62,000 nt of DNA, from NCBI GenBank assembly GCA_014529385.2, contig CM043942.1:31676469-31738468 (forward strand). The letters are read 5' to 3'. Below, in pieces: positions 47,280-59,018 of the stretch. The position numbers were made by a program, and so were the translations under genes. The notes beneath the pieces were generated by a model. That model worked only from the letters and a program-made list of their open reading frames with translations, did no database searches and had not been told where the DNA came from. Every line of letters begins with the position of its first letter. The first letter of the stretch is position 1. Source of the stretch: Adiantum capillus-veneris (lineage: Eukaryota > Streptophyta > Polypodiopsida > Polypodiales > Pteridaceae).

Positions 47280-47945
47280 TCAATCCCTAGACATGTGAGC
47301 GCTCCATGGGTCGACATGTATGCCAAATTTGGTGTATTTTAGAAAGCACAAAAGGAACTTGAGTAGGTTCCTCTTAAGGATTCCATTTCTTGGCACACAC
47401 CAATTGTAGGATGTGCCCAATAAGGGCACGGATCCTTTCAATGGATGCAAAGGAAGGGCATCTCTCCAGCTCCAATAACCTATTATTTCATCTTGAAGGT
47501 ATATGGTAGTACATAAGATGATGACTTCGACAAAAGAGTTGAGAATGATATTGTTAGGTAGTTGTTGTTGACAAAGAACGTCATGCTTGGCAATGCCTTG
47601 ATTGACATATATGTTTTAAGTTTGTACTTGAGAAAGCACAACAAGTGCTTGAGGAGCTTCTTATCTGGAATGTTGTCTCTTGGAATGCATCGATTGTGGG
47701 GTATACCCTAAAGAGCATGGCGAAGAAGATCTAGGTTGTTTTGAGGGGATGATAAGCGAGGGCCTCTCCAAATGCAATCACCTATGCTTGCATCTTGACA
47801 AAATGTGGCATTAGGCAAGATGATGATATAGGCATAAGAACCTAGCATGCTATTTTTTGTTAGGGGTTGTTATAAAGCAACATAATGCTCGGAAACGCCA
47901 TGGTTGACTTGTATTCCAAATGCACTTCAATTTTATGTGAAGATA
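47280..47945 (+). pseudogene. Pentatricopeptide-repeat (PPR) pseudogene
   Basis: At 47314 the frame reads DMYAKFGVF, stop, KAQKELE, stop, VPLKDSISWHTPIVGCAQ, stop, GHGSFQWMQRKGISPAPITY, the plant-type PPR pattern (DMYAKCG, SWN-I-GYAQ, F-M---G--PN-IT). Around 47580 it continues NVMLGNALIDIY. After a frame change comes LEKAQQVLEELLIWNVVSWN then ASIVGY, then SPNAITYACILTKCG, and at 47887 MLGNAMVDLYSKC. At least three repeats are recognisable with several stops and frameshifts. PPR proteins normally bind organelle RNA; this copy cannot be functional. Confidence 0.85.
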
Positions 47946-48012
47946 CAAGTGATCTTTCTCGAGACTCTGTTTCTTTGTATTTCATGCCTCCAAACATTGT
48001 ACAGGTAATATA

Positions 48013-48015
48013 CCC

Positions 48016-48046
<31 letters not shown>

Positions 48047-48050
48047 AAAA
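48013..48050. repeat. Homopolymer C24 followed by A14
   Basis: Twenty-four C residues pass directly into fourteen A residues, just past the PPR pseudogene. Homopolymer length is prone to sequencing error. Confidence 0.9.
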
Positions 48051-48319
48051 CCCTCTCAAAAGAACAACACATACATATGCTTGTTGGAATCATTTGGATC
48101 ACGTTTAATAGATTTATTTTTCCTTTCCAAACAATAGAATCTTGGCAAGAATATTTTTGAAAGATCTTCGTTCAAAGGGGAAGCTTCGAGTTTTACAAGC
48201 TCGACGGCTGTTAAGGTGGCCATCAAAACACCACCTTGAACTACACACCTCTAGGAATGACTCAAAGGTGGTGTACCGGCGATCGTGGCTAGTGCCACCT
48301 TTGATACATTGTCCACCTT

Positions 48320-49110
48320 TAACAAATCAAGTTGCAAGTGTTGGGGATGAAATTATGGGGCTTGATGATTTCAACACTCCTGGCTCTCTTTCTAGCTATG
48401 CATTGCAACTTGATTTCTCACTAAATGATTAGCACCTTCTCAGCTTGCTTTCTCAAGGGCTTTTCATATGGGCTAGTCCTTGTACATATCTTCTTCTAAC
48501 CCTTCACCGCCAATTGATGAGATAGCAAGCCAAGGAAAATCTAGGAGCATAAGATCGCAGGAGGAAAAATGTTTGAAACAAAATCGGCTATTTGGGATGA
48601 TAGTCTTAGCAAGGACTTGATTGCTTTGAACATAACAAGCCATAATATTTTCGATACTTTCAGGTTTTATTGGTGTAATTTTCTAGTTTGAACTTGGTTA
48701 CTCACATTCTCCTCTATGTTTTGGCAGCTAAAAGAAATCCTTGAGCAGACATAGGTATCAATTTTAATCAGCTACGAACTAAAAGAATAAAGGATGACAC
48801 TTTGTGGACAGGCAAGAATACGACAAGCATGGGGAAAGCTATGGGTTTTGGTTCGAAAGTTGGGGTGATGGGTGCAAGTGTAGTAGTTTCTCTTGTTATG
48901 ATAATGGGGATGAGTAATAGGGGGATGGCTCCCAACATGGGCATGGGTATGAGCATGGGATAGGCACAACAAGGGACCCATGATGCAGATTGGTTTGAAT
49001 TCAAGGAGACCTGGTGTGGGGTTGGGACTGGAAGTAGGTATTGGTAGGAATTCCATCCTAGGAGGTTTTTCAAATCAGCAACAATAGTATGGTGGATCTA
49101 GATGAATTGG
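48320..49110 (+). pseudogene. Met/Gly-rich protein pseudogene, unrecognised
   Basis: GDEIMGLDDFNTPGSLSSYA lies at about 48345-48400. At about 48830 comes MGKAMGFGSKVGVMGASVVV, then MGMSNRGMAPNMGMGMSMG, stop, AQQG. After a one-base shift the frame continues MMQIGLNSRRPGVGLGLEVG then RNSILGGFSNQQQ. Short Gly/Met/Gln-rich tails like this occur in plant trafficking proteins (for example ARF-GAP and epsin families), but no diagnostic domain is present. 49110-49780 has nothing identifiable. Confidence 0.35.
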
Positions 49111-49791
49111 ATCTAGTAACATGCTAGTAATGTCATCCATACTCATGTGTTATTCCTTTGGCAGATTTATTGAAGGTACCCCATGAATTATGGCAGGATA
49201 TTGGCAATCTAAACATAGCCATTGATCTCTCTACTGAACATGGGCTTGGCCAAGATTTCTTAAAACCGGAATAAATACATATGAGATTGATTTAAATCAC
49301 ACTCTTATTTAAACCTCTCTATATGTAGCATGATTGGCTTTGTAAGATGAGAAACTGAAAGGGAGAGTTGTAGCATACCTTATGCATTCTTTTTTAAGGG
49401 AATTTTTATTATTATTTTTGAAATGTTGTCGAGGATTAATTAGAATCAAAATATCTAACAAGTTGAGTAGTAAAGAATAGTCATTGTTTTATTTTTTATT
49501 ATGGATATAAGCTAAAAATGAGGAATAGTGTCTAAGCATGGATTGTCCTCTAGGCAAAATTTGCAGATGGAAGCTACTGCAAGATGTGTAAACTTATGAA
49601 TGACAATTTTGAAATGTACGGGCTCCATTAGCATGATTTACACACCTTGTCAAGAACCGTAAGCTAGCCTTCTTGTTAATATTTTCCTGTATTTTTTGCA
49701 ATAAACACCATAATTTGGGATTTTTAATTTCGGCATAGCTTGCAATCTCCTCCCCACACCTTCCTTCTTGAAGGCAACATAGTTTTAAATA

Positions 49792-50430
49792 GTGGCCAAA
49801 ACATAATTTCTTTTGTGAACATGGCTCTCCATCCACTATGTGTTCTCATCTTCCCCTGACTGTCATCAACATTATGGACAATGATAGTCTTCTCAGAGAT
49901 TGAGCATCAATAGGTACGTATGCAAGGTTTTCATGAATATATATAGTTATACGATATAATTATATATAGTATAGTATAGTTATATACAATATAGCTATAT
50001 AGATTATATAATATATTTATAGTTATATATATATTAATGATATATAATATAGCTATATATATGGTATAGTTATATATTTATATAATTCTATATAGTAAGT
50101 TATATAGATAGATGTGGCCAAAACATAATTTCTTTTGTGAACATGGCTCTCCATCCACTATGTGTTCTCGTCTTTCCCTTACTATCATCAACATTATGGA
50201 CAATGATAGTCTTCTCAAAGATTGATCATGAATAGGTACGTATACAAGGTTTTTATGAATATATAGTTATACAATATAATTATATGATATCATCATATAT
50301 AGTATAGTATAGTTATATACAATGTAGCCATATAGATGATATAATATATTTATATTGTTATATATTTATGTTTTATATATAGATGTATGCTTTGTGGTTC
50401 ATATAGTTATATAATATGATATAATATAAT
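49792..50430. repeat. 322-bp tandem duplication with TATAGT-rich tails
   Basis: GTGGCCAAAACATAATTTC starts at 49792 and again at 50114. About 140 bp are nearly identical. Each copy runs into an AT-rich tract of TATATAGTTATA-type repeats (about 49935-50112 and 50255-50450). Confidence 0.9.
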
Positions 50431-50663
50431 ATATAGATATAGTTATATAGATGTTCAAGCTCAAAGTTAATACTTTTTGAAACTTCTACATGTTTTATGG
50501 TGTGTATCGTATTAGTAATGTTTGTTTCTTTAGTTAATTAGTGTTTTTGTGCCGTTAGAAAAGGCTTCAAATTAAATGTCAAAAAGCTCGCAAAAATAGT
50601 TTTCATTGCAAAAGCTCGAAATCAGAAGCTCGCTAAAAAAACACACTCGAGCTAAAATTGTTT

Positions 50664-50766
50664 ATACTTTTTTGTAACACATATTTTTTTCACATGGTGC
50701 CTTTTTGTGGATTTGAGATAGAATTGTTTATATTTTTTTGTAACACATATTTTTTTCACATGGTGC
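50664..50766. repeat. Short tandem duplication (about 63 bp)
   Basis: TTGTTTATA, a T-run, GTAACACATATTTTTTTCACATGGTGC is repeated twice. 50770-51320 has no recognised feature. Confidence 0.8.
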
Positions 50767-51323
50767 ATTTTCCCTCAATATGTACGGCTCATTGGGAATT
50801 TGAAGTAGCCAACAAATTGAGCGCTCACAGTATCAATCAAAAGCAATCTACTACTTCAAAAATGCACATCATGGAGGTATGAGGAAAAGGAGCAATGCTT
50901 TGCATGAGATGTTCATACAGTCCTAGCGAGAGGAGAGGAACGAGACTAAAGTCAAAAGTAGTCTGAAATGCAAGATAATAAAAGTTCTCAATATGAGGCG
51001 ATCACAATCGTATCATGCCTTAGGTGCAAGAGATCGTTTTTGACAATGGATAGAGATTAGATAACAAAATGGTAGGCGATGGATAGAAAGCTAGCAAATT
51101 CTTGTCAAATTTATGCCTCTATTGTAAACATACATAGTAATACTAAGTGATTTTTTGGCGGCAAATCAATGGTTTTTTACGCAAAAATCTTTATTTATTT
51201 TTTTCAATTTTTTTTAGTTTTATTAAGTTTTCAAATTTTCAAAAAATTTAAGTTCTATATAAGTCAAAACTCATAACTTGAAGTTCATTTCTCATTTGCA
51301 TATTTTGAGGGATCTTCTCAAGT

Positions 51324-52598
51324 ATGCACAAGTTATGCACTCATATCTTCCACCCCATGGATGACCCGCAACACCAAACCACTATGCACACCAATGGCAC
51401 CACCACTACTCACATTGTAAACCTACAATCCTCAGTTCAAGTGAAATTCACTGCATTAAATCCACAAGCTTGTCCATCCATCCAAGTTGTGGAGATCATG
51501 CATGCAGCCTTCCCTAGTGGTGATCCAAACCTCTACAACATGCTCTTGAAGTCCCATAGCCTTTGAAATCATCGAATAGGGACAATCAAAACAACCATGC
51601 AAGAAATATTTAGTGATCTTCCACCATTGAATCATGCCACCCACATGTCTTTTTTGGATCCCCCCCGCCCTTCTACTGGAAAAACAAAAGCAAGAGTGGA
51701 TGAGGAAAGAAGGGCCACTGAAGAAGAATATGGTAGTCCTCTTCTTAATGCAAAAATACCATTTGCCATCCCATGACCTGCAACTCAAAGTACCACAGAG
51801 GGCACACCATGCAAGTTTGGCCCATACATAAAGCAAAGGGTTAGGAAGGGCATACTAGGTGACCATAAATTAGAAGCACGAGAGGCCAATCATATCAAGA
51901 GATCCAAGGAGAAGTGCAAGAAAGAGAAGGTAGAGAAAGAAGCCCTAAAAAAAGTGTAGGAGGAGTGAAGACAAAGAGAGCATGAGGAGTGGGCAAAGGC
52001 CAAGGCCGAGATCCCCCACTTTACCAATTTGCAAGCAAGAGTAGAGGAAGAGAAGAATGCAATGGAGGACAAAGCACAAGTTTCCCAGCAAGGTGATGTT
52101 GGGAGCTCAAACCCCACCAAGCTTCCACAATGGGCAAAGAAATGTACAAAGAAGAAAAAAGGTAAATTGACACGTGAAGAGCATGAGGAAAAAGAGGAAA
52201 AGAGGAAAAATGATAAAAAAGACTCTCCTCAATGCAACCAACAACCAACTCCTCCACTGCCAACAATAATTGAGAAAAGATAGAGATGGAGGCATAGAAC
52301 AATGGCTCTAAGAGAGATTAGAAAATGTCAGAAGAGCATTGAGCCCATCATCCCTAAAGCAGCCTTCTCTCGAGTGATCAGAGAAATTATGGATGAGTGC
52401 AATGTTTTAGTTATGAGAATACAACATGTTTTCCTAATGGCCTTACAAGATGGCTCAAAAGATATATTAGTATCACTATTCCAAAACGTGTCATGTTTGG
52501 TGCATGTCAATGATCTGGCTTTTCTCACATGTCACAATTGTACAAGTGTTTGTTTAAAATTATTAATTCTTTGTAATTGTACAATTCAAGTAGTTTAA
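51324..52598 (+). pseudogene. Histone H3-fold (H3/CENH3-like) pseudogene with long charged tail
   Basis: The frame at 52284-52525 reads RWRHRTMALREIRKCQKSIE, then IIPKAAFSRVIREI, then VMRIQHVFLMALQDGSKDIL, then VSLFQNVSCLVHVNDLAF. This follows histone H3 through alpha-N (ALREIR-QKS), alpha-1 (F-R--REI), alpha-2 (MALQ-----LV-LF) and the start of alpha-3. Loop 1 seems one residue longer than canonical H3, a trait seen in centromeric H3. A single TAG (52281-52283) separates it from an in-frame Lys/Glu-rich tail (52029-52280). The final helix is unrecognisable. More broken charged sequence extends up to 51324 and may or may not belong. No ARTKQT tail is seen. It is not functional as written. Confidence 0.6.
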
Positions 52599-52825
52599 TT
52601 TAAATTATTAGGTGTGGTGTGGGTTATTTTCAACCACGTTTGACTACAAAGGCTTCCAAGAAGACTCTTGAGACCAAAAGGTTGTTGTGTGGCTGCCAAG
52701 GACAATTGTCGGGTGATTTCTTGTTGAAACGGGTCGATTGTGGACTGTGTGGAGTGTACAAGGGGCCAAGGGTGCACCACAACCCTCAATGGGGCCGAGA
52801 GCTGGGGGGGGGAAATCCCCACGTG

Positions 52826-53000
52826 CATGTACCATGGAGCGCAAGAGGCAGTTTTACACTTTAAAAAACTACCTCCTATGCGCCATGGTGCATACGGTTT
52901 TTGTTTTTTGCAAAACTATTAAAAACACTACCTCCTAGGCACCGTGGTGCACAGGGACTTTGCAAAACTGCCTCATATGTGTTGTGGTGCACATGAAGGT
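52826..53000. repeat. Short inverted and direct repeats (TACCTCCTA-GC-CC-TGGTGCA)
   Basis: ACTACCTCCTATGCGCCATGGTGCA (about 52868) recurs as CTACCTCCTAGGCACCGTGG (about 52928) and CTGCCTCATATGTGTTGTGG (about 52969). An inverted form lies at 52826-52857 (GCATGTACCATGGAGCGCAAGAGGCAG). It may be a small MITE-like end. 53005-53716 has nothing identifiable. Confidence 0.55.
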
Positions 53001-53716
53001 TTTTTGCATGTCCTAGCACTGGCAAGCATTATGACACACCATTTTCCCTCTGTACGCTCTGCCTAACCTCCTAACTGATCTGTTATGACAAAAAATTGTT
53101 TGATGGTCACCCCCGGTACCCACATTGTGACCCTGCAATCAAGAATTTTTTTGGGAGCCTTTGCGGTCACACGTATCTTGACTCGATGGTTTACAAACAA
53201 AATGAAAAAACTAAAAAGTATGTCGTACAAAATTAAATAAAAAAGACAATTCAAAAGACCAATTTTATTTCTATTGTATCTCATTTTACATCATGGAGAA
53301 TTAGTCTTTCTACAAATTACATCATTTGGTATGGGCCAAGGGTGTTTACAATTTCTTTCAGGTTTGACCTAAGCCCATGGCACAATGGGATAAGACTAGC
53401 CCAAGTGCTTGCTTGCAAAGGCATATAGAGTGGCCTTGTGATCCATTAGTATACATTTGTTGGTATAGAGTGAGGGAGTATTTGCTAAGGACATCACTCA
53501 ATGCTTAACACTTGATTAGTTGTGCACAACCAACTTCAAGAACTCTGTATGAGAAACTCAAAGAATGGATGGTCTCTAGTGCCGTAGCAAGGTTGATGCC
53601 CGAAAAATCATCTCCACCCATTGAAATCAATGGTTTGTGTGGGTGGAAAGCGCTTTTGGACACACTCTCATAAAATGAAGCACAAGATTTTATTTCTACA
53701 TGGTGCTTGCCAGCAT

Positions 53717-54729
53717 TGTCAAGAAGTGCGCAATGCGACTAAGAAAGCGTCGGGCCTCTGACTATGAGAATTCGTAGCAAATTCAAGCAAGGCGTAGATG
53801 ATTTGAAGCCAAAAACACACTAAAAAAGAAAAACTCCAGCCATGAAAGATCCACTCTGAAAATGAACCAAGATTAACTCAAAATTCTTGTGTATGTGAAT
53901 ATTAGGTGTAGCCTCGCTCCCAATTGCACAGATGGAGTACTCATTCGACCTGTTTAAAACCCTAAATTAACGCTTTCATTCTTCGCTGTGACCATAGCTT
54001 CAATACTACATTTGAGAAGCCCAAGTATTTATTTGAAGAGGGGAAACCATAATTGGAGGCCTCACAGCCTCAACCATGTAGTGAAAGCAGCACGGGACTG
54101 CACTAGCACCCTGTAAAGGAATGGATGTATCTCCTTGATCATATGCCCAAATGAGCTCATTCTTGGCTCTAAAATTTACCACGCAGCTTCATTAACGGTG
54201 GTACCGTCATTGATGTGGCATTTTGAGCGATTTTTAGGCTATTTTTGACCATTTTAAGGTCATTTTTAACCCAAAAATCCCCTTTTGTCTGTAAAAAGAC
54301 CAAACGAGCTGGGAAAAATCCTTGAATTTGTGGGAAAATTCCATTGGGATCAAGTTTCATGTTGAAACACATTTTTACACTTGGTAAGCACTTTAGACAC
54401 GTCTTTTACGCCCGCACACAAAACTTGCTATTTTTGGCCGAGATTGACTGCATTGAACATTATAGGCAAAACGAGCGTGCCACTTTGAAACACTTGAAAT
54501 TTGTACATTACTAAAGCAAATTAGGCTTGATTTAATGTGTTAAAACATGAAACGGTGCCACGTCCCCGGCCTCGCCTGCCCGGCAAAGTATGTATACGCT
54601 TGCAACTATGGCAATCGTTTTCCCATATATCACACTATGTACATCATAGCATTTGGTCCCACATAACAAAAGCATTGAGAGTGAGGTAGATATTTTGATT
54701 TCACATTATGGAAGTGCCATGGTACGACA
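53717..54729 (-). repeat. 3' LTR of the gypsy element (1013 bp)
   Basis: On the plus strand it runs from TGTCAAGAAGTGCG to CCATGGTACGACA, so on the minus strand it begins TGTCGTACC and ends TTGACA. The ends are inverted copies (TGTC...GACA). It aligns with the LTR at 60420 over its whole length. Confidence 0.88.
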
Positions 54730-54740
54730 TCCATCCCCTC
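54730..54740 (-). other. Polypurine tract
   Basis: The minus strand reads GAGGGGATGGA directly before the LTR start TGTCG. The equivalent at the middle LTR is GAGGGGGTGGA. This is the usual plus-strand primer position. Confidence 0.7.
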
Positions 54741-54839
54741 TAAACATGCACATCCTCCGGCATGTGCCACACATATCTTTTGCAGGTTTAGTCTTCATTT
54801 AAGTCAACATACATATCACTTTCGTCATCACTTGCAACG

Positions 54840-55700
54840 AAATCTAAGCATCATCCTCTCGTTCTTCATCCACATCCATTACATTTTCATCAAAGCCTTC
54901 ATTATGACTTTCCTATGAATCAAAGGGATATGTATCACCTCTTCTTTTGAATAACTTGATTCTTTTCCCTGCGATGGGAATCTTCATTTTTGTCCCATCT
55001 AGTTGATGCAAGGTGTAAGTCACATTCTCATGTACATGTTAAACCACATAAGGACCAAACCATCTCTTTGAAAGCTTTCGTATTGTTGAATGCTATTTGT
55101 CAACACTACTTCATACACCAACACCCAATCACCTTCCTAAATAGCTTTAGGTCTCAACCTATGCCTCTTAACAAATCTGTCTTTATTCTTTAACCTTGTA
55201 TCTTTCAATCGTTCTACTGCATTCTCAATATCTTGAGGCCTACTTTCTAACTGTTGTATACACAAAGCAAGAAGGTCTTCCCTACTCATTCCATCTTTCC
55301 AAGGTAATATATTACATGTGGGAGTTACATCCTCAATTGGCATTATAGGTTTCTCTCAAAAGGCATATAACCACCACTAACTGAGCTATGAGTTGTACAA
55401 TCAACCCATAAATCATAAGGCAATAACCTAGCCGACTCTCCCATTTTACCTTTGCACGTCTTAGCCAAAGCTTTAATGATAGGAGGATGCCCACTCTGAT
55501 TTACCATTTCCCTCAGGATTATATGCAGTAGTGAGAGCAAGTTTAAAACCCAACCTAGAGAAAAACTCCCTTGCTTTGTCAACATCCAACTCACCCTTGT
55601 CCACTGTTATTTTCCCAACACAACCATAACGGCTAATTACATCATCCAAGAGGAACTTACATACCACTTTTGTGCTTTTTGTTCTTAGAGAAGGACCTTA
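54840..55700 (-). pseudogene. Gypsy integrase core and C-terminus
   Basis: Core: VCKFLLDDVISRYGCVGKIT, then VDKGELDVDKAREFFSRLGF and TTAYNPEGNGKSEW, with the second Asp and the Glu of the DDE triad apparently kept. A frame change leads into GHPPIIKALAKTCKGK. The C-terminal ORF (55137-55343) has ENAVERLKDTRLKNKDRFVK then RHRLRP. The remaining tail to about 54840 ends in an acidic stretch (FDENVMDVDEERED). The matching sequence at 61640-62000 belongs to the second copy. Confidence 0.8.
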
Positions 55701-55847
55701 AACTTGATTAGTTAAGTCTTCTCGTGCAAGCACTATGTATCTCATTTTCCATAAGCCCAATGGCATTTTAACCAGATCTACTACCCACTTGTAATGCATG
55801 GCCAATGGCTAAGTAGGGTGCAACCTATCATGATGACGTACATTTGA

Positions 55848-56168
55848 CTAGGTTTGACAAGACTTCACAAAGTGAGATACATCTTTATACATACCTTTCC
55901 ACCAATACCTCTCTTTCATGTTAGTAAAGGTGGCCCATACACCTCTATGTCCAGCATAAATACTCTCATGAAACTTTTTCATAAGCTCATTTTGAGCGTC
56001 CTTATCATTCACGACTCTCATCGGTATTCCATTTATTTGTTTTGGACGCTTCCATAAGTACCCATCTTTCAAAAAGTATCCATAGGCCTTTCTCCGTATT
56101 CTTTTCAACTCTTGATCAATCCACCCTTCTTGCCTTGTCAAATTGCTCAGATAGCGTCCAATAAGCAA
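55848..56168 (-). pseudogene. Gypsy integrase zinc-binding domain
   Basis: ORF with KKFHESIYAGHRGVWATFTN then MKERYWWKGMYKDVSHFVKS and CQT. This is the HHCC zinc-binding region of integrase (H...H then C..C); it stops right after the first Cys of the second pair. The bridge from RNase H (RYLSNLTRQEGWIDQELKRI) is at its start. Confidence 0.8.
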
Positions 56169-57679
56169 CTAGTCACATTGATATAGGTCCTTTGTAAATG
56201 ACTCAAGTGCATTTGACCTGCAAGCATGATCACCCTTGGCATAAGAGATACTATAGAACTGTGTGCCTACATCATCGCCCTCGACAACCATGTCTTCTTC
56301 ATTTTCATACCTTGCTCTTGAAAGCATATTTGCAACTGGATTATCTTTCCCTACAATATGCTTAAATTCTAGGTTCAAGGACTTTATGTAGGCAATCCGT
56401 CTCAACATAGCAATGTCGAGAGTTGAGCAGCTTGTGATCATTCCAAGAAGGGGTAAACAATCAGTCTCCACTATTACATTTGCTCCTATCAAATACTCTT
56501 TGTCACATTTCAAAGCTATGACTACTCCCCATAACTCTCTTTTTACCTATGGATAGTTGCGTTGACGAGCACTTAGGACTTTTTCTCCAAATCTCACCAC
56601 CTACCGCTTGCCATTATCATCGTCTTGCCCAATCGCCCATCCAATTCCTATGGGGCTAGTAACCCACTGTCACAATTACAAATTTTCCACATTCATAGTT
56701 TGCTTTCCTCAAAGTTGGAGACATAAGCAGCAACTTCTTTAATTTTCTCATGGCATGAGTATGTATTTTTTCCCATTGAAACTTTTGGTTCTTTCTCAAA
56801 AGTTGATACAAAGGTTCTGCCACATGTGCATAATGGGGAATCCAGATAACATAAAACACGCATGCAACTAAGAACCTTTGAACCTCAGTGATATTTTTGC
56901 ATTTCTCTTTCATTCTCTGAATTACATCAATCTTTGTAGGATAAAGCCTTCTACCATATGGCCCGAACATATGTCCCACAATAAGAACCGCTCACACCAA
57001 ACACTAACTTTTGGCCAGACAAGGTAAGGTTCACCTCTTCCAACCTTGACAAGATATTATCACAATCATTGATATGGTTTGCCACATACTTGCGGCACCC
57101 CCTCAAGTTCAGATCCACATCTATACTACTTACATCACATCCTTTGATTGACACATCATCAAGGAAAGGCATTGTAGTTTGCGATATGAAGTCATGTAGG
57201 ACTTTGTTCATAGCATTCATCATATGTGCAACTGAATTAGTTGCCCCCTGAGTTAAGGTGCACATCCTTACTAAACCCAAGGGTGTCCTCATGGTAGTTA
57301 GGTCCCTGCTTTCCATTTCTAGTTGGAACTGATCATACCCTGAGTACAAATCTCCCATAGAATATATTGCCCTTCCTGCAAATGCCTCTGCAAACTCATC
57401 GACAATTGGCCCTATACCCACATTTCTGACTGTCACCTTATTTACAGGTTGCATATCCTGAATAAAGCGTAATAAACCATTTCTTTTCGGAACTGTAAAC
57501 CAACTGTTTGAATATGGAGCACAAGAAGGCTCCAAAATACCCATCTTGATCTTTTCATTAAGCAACTCAATGAGTTTTGGCAAATGAGCCTTTGGAATAG
57601 GAATGGGCCTCAAGTTCCAAGGTACATGAGGGATAGTGAAGATCACCATAGGAGCAACATGCAATGGATGGATCAACAC
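56169..57679 (-). pseudogene. Gypsy reverse transcriptase and RNase H
   Basis: The RT ORF (56951-57679) is 242 aa: PRNP-type lead, PYSNSWFTVPKRNGLLRFIQ, DMQPVNKVTVRNVGIGPIVD, IYSMGDLYSGYDQFQLEM, TQGATNSVAHMMNAMNKVLH and the catalytic MPFLDDVSIKGC (LDD). Connection pieces follow (56656-56979: RRLYPTKIDVIQRMKEKCKN). RNase H is at 56169-56513 with NVIVETDCLPLLGMITSCS and FKHIVGKDNPVANMLSRA. The RT palm is intact over a long stretch, the best-preserved enzyme domain of this element. Confidence 0.88.
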
Positions 57680-57682
57680 ACC

Positions 57683-58741
57683 CTATCTCATAGGGCTCAA
57701 ATGCAAAAGCTTTTCTTGTTTGGCAAGCATGTCTTCAAAGCATACCTTTTCATCTTTTGTCAAATTGTCCTCGTAACCAACCTTTAACTCCTTCAAAGAA
57801 TCGTGTGTGAACTTGTGTCCAATCTTGCTTGGGTCACGAAGGCTAGGTTGCAAAGTAGCTTGCTCCATATTATTTGTGCAATCTTTTGGTAGAGGTAATG
57901 CCATTGGTTTCACTTTCTTTGCCACAAACTTATACTTAGTCTCCACTCATACATCAACACATTGCATAGTATCCACAAACGAACACTCATCAAACACAGC
58001 CCAATGCATTCACCATCTTCTAGCAAGACATTCATCTTCAAACCTCTTTGTACACTATTTACATGTTGTCGTTCATCCCGCTTTAATTCCTCACATTTTA
58101 TAAAAGCAATAGATCCATAGGTTGTTAATCCTACAAAACCTGTAGAAAATGTTTCCTTTGCATATACATCATGGAGGAAATTTTCTCTTCTTCTACCACT
58201 GCAATCCCGCTCTACAATGGTACATGGCGAAAACCCTGTAATCCTTGTAGTCCTTTAATTCTTTGTTTGTCCTTGGCAAGTGTTTCTCTCTAAGACTTTC
58301 ACGATTCCTTTCATGGTCCACACAAACAGTAAGAAACTGTACTACACTCTTCCCATCCCTGCTCCTTATCCTTGCATAAGCTGCCCCATCGTCCATTACC
58401 TTGGTTTCCATGCAAGTAGCAGTGATGTATGGCTTCCCAAGGATAAGAGAGTATGTAGACCTCTCTTGTACAAAGAAATTTTGGTCATTTTTCACATCCC
58501 CTATAGTCACCTTAACAATTGGACAAGCTCCGTATAACTCTCATGATGAGTTGTTTACTGCATGAATCATCCATCCATGATTTACATCAATGGGCTTAAT
58601 CTCTGACCCATGATCTAACAACGCAATGTATGGATCTTCTAACTCTCCCGCTTTTACCAGGGTCTCAGTAGTTGCTCTTGCCCAAAGACTCTTCAAGTAG
58701 CAACCCTTGTGAGTGGTCTCAACTTCATTTTCTTCATCCAA
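57683..58741 (-). pseudogene. Gypsy protease region and pre-RT linker
   Basis: 58541-58741 has GELEDPYIALLDHGSEIKPI, an Asp-protease active site with D-H-G in place of D-T/S-G, then NHGWMIHAVN. 58193-58510 has TYSLILGKPYITATCMETKV, the (I/L)LG-P flap-side motif. 57683-57946 is the linker into RT (KELKVGYEDNLTKDEKVCFE). Frames change between the three. Confidence 0.75.
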
Positions 58742-59018
58742 GAAGCGAATGTGTTTTACTCCTCCCCTAGACTTGTAGCATCGAACAATAGTTTCATCAC
58801 TTTGTTGGCCATAGACCTGTACTCCCTATTAATTTAAAGTCTCTCCTTCACCTTGTACATGGATAGATTCAGTAAGAGATTGTTGCTTCCTCTTTACGAT
58901 ATCAATTATTTCTTCGTGGAATTCCCGCTTTGCTATACCAAGGACCTCACCCAAGGTTCATTCCACCTTACCATTTAGAATCCTCTCTTCCAAAACCTTT
59001 TTGAGATCGTTGTTGCCT

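Noticed and set aside
53390-53460. tRNA-derived SINE head
   Set aside because: No convincing A and B boxes (no GGTTCGAATCC-type block) were found.
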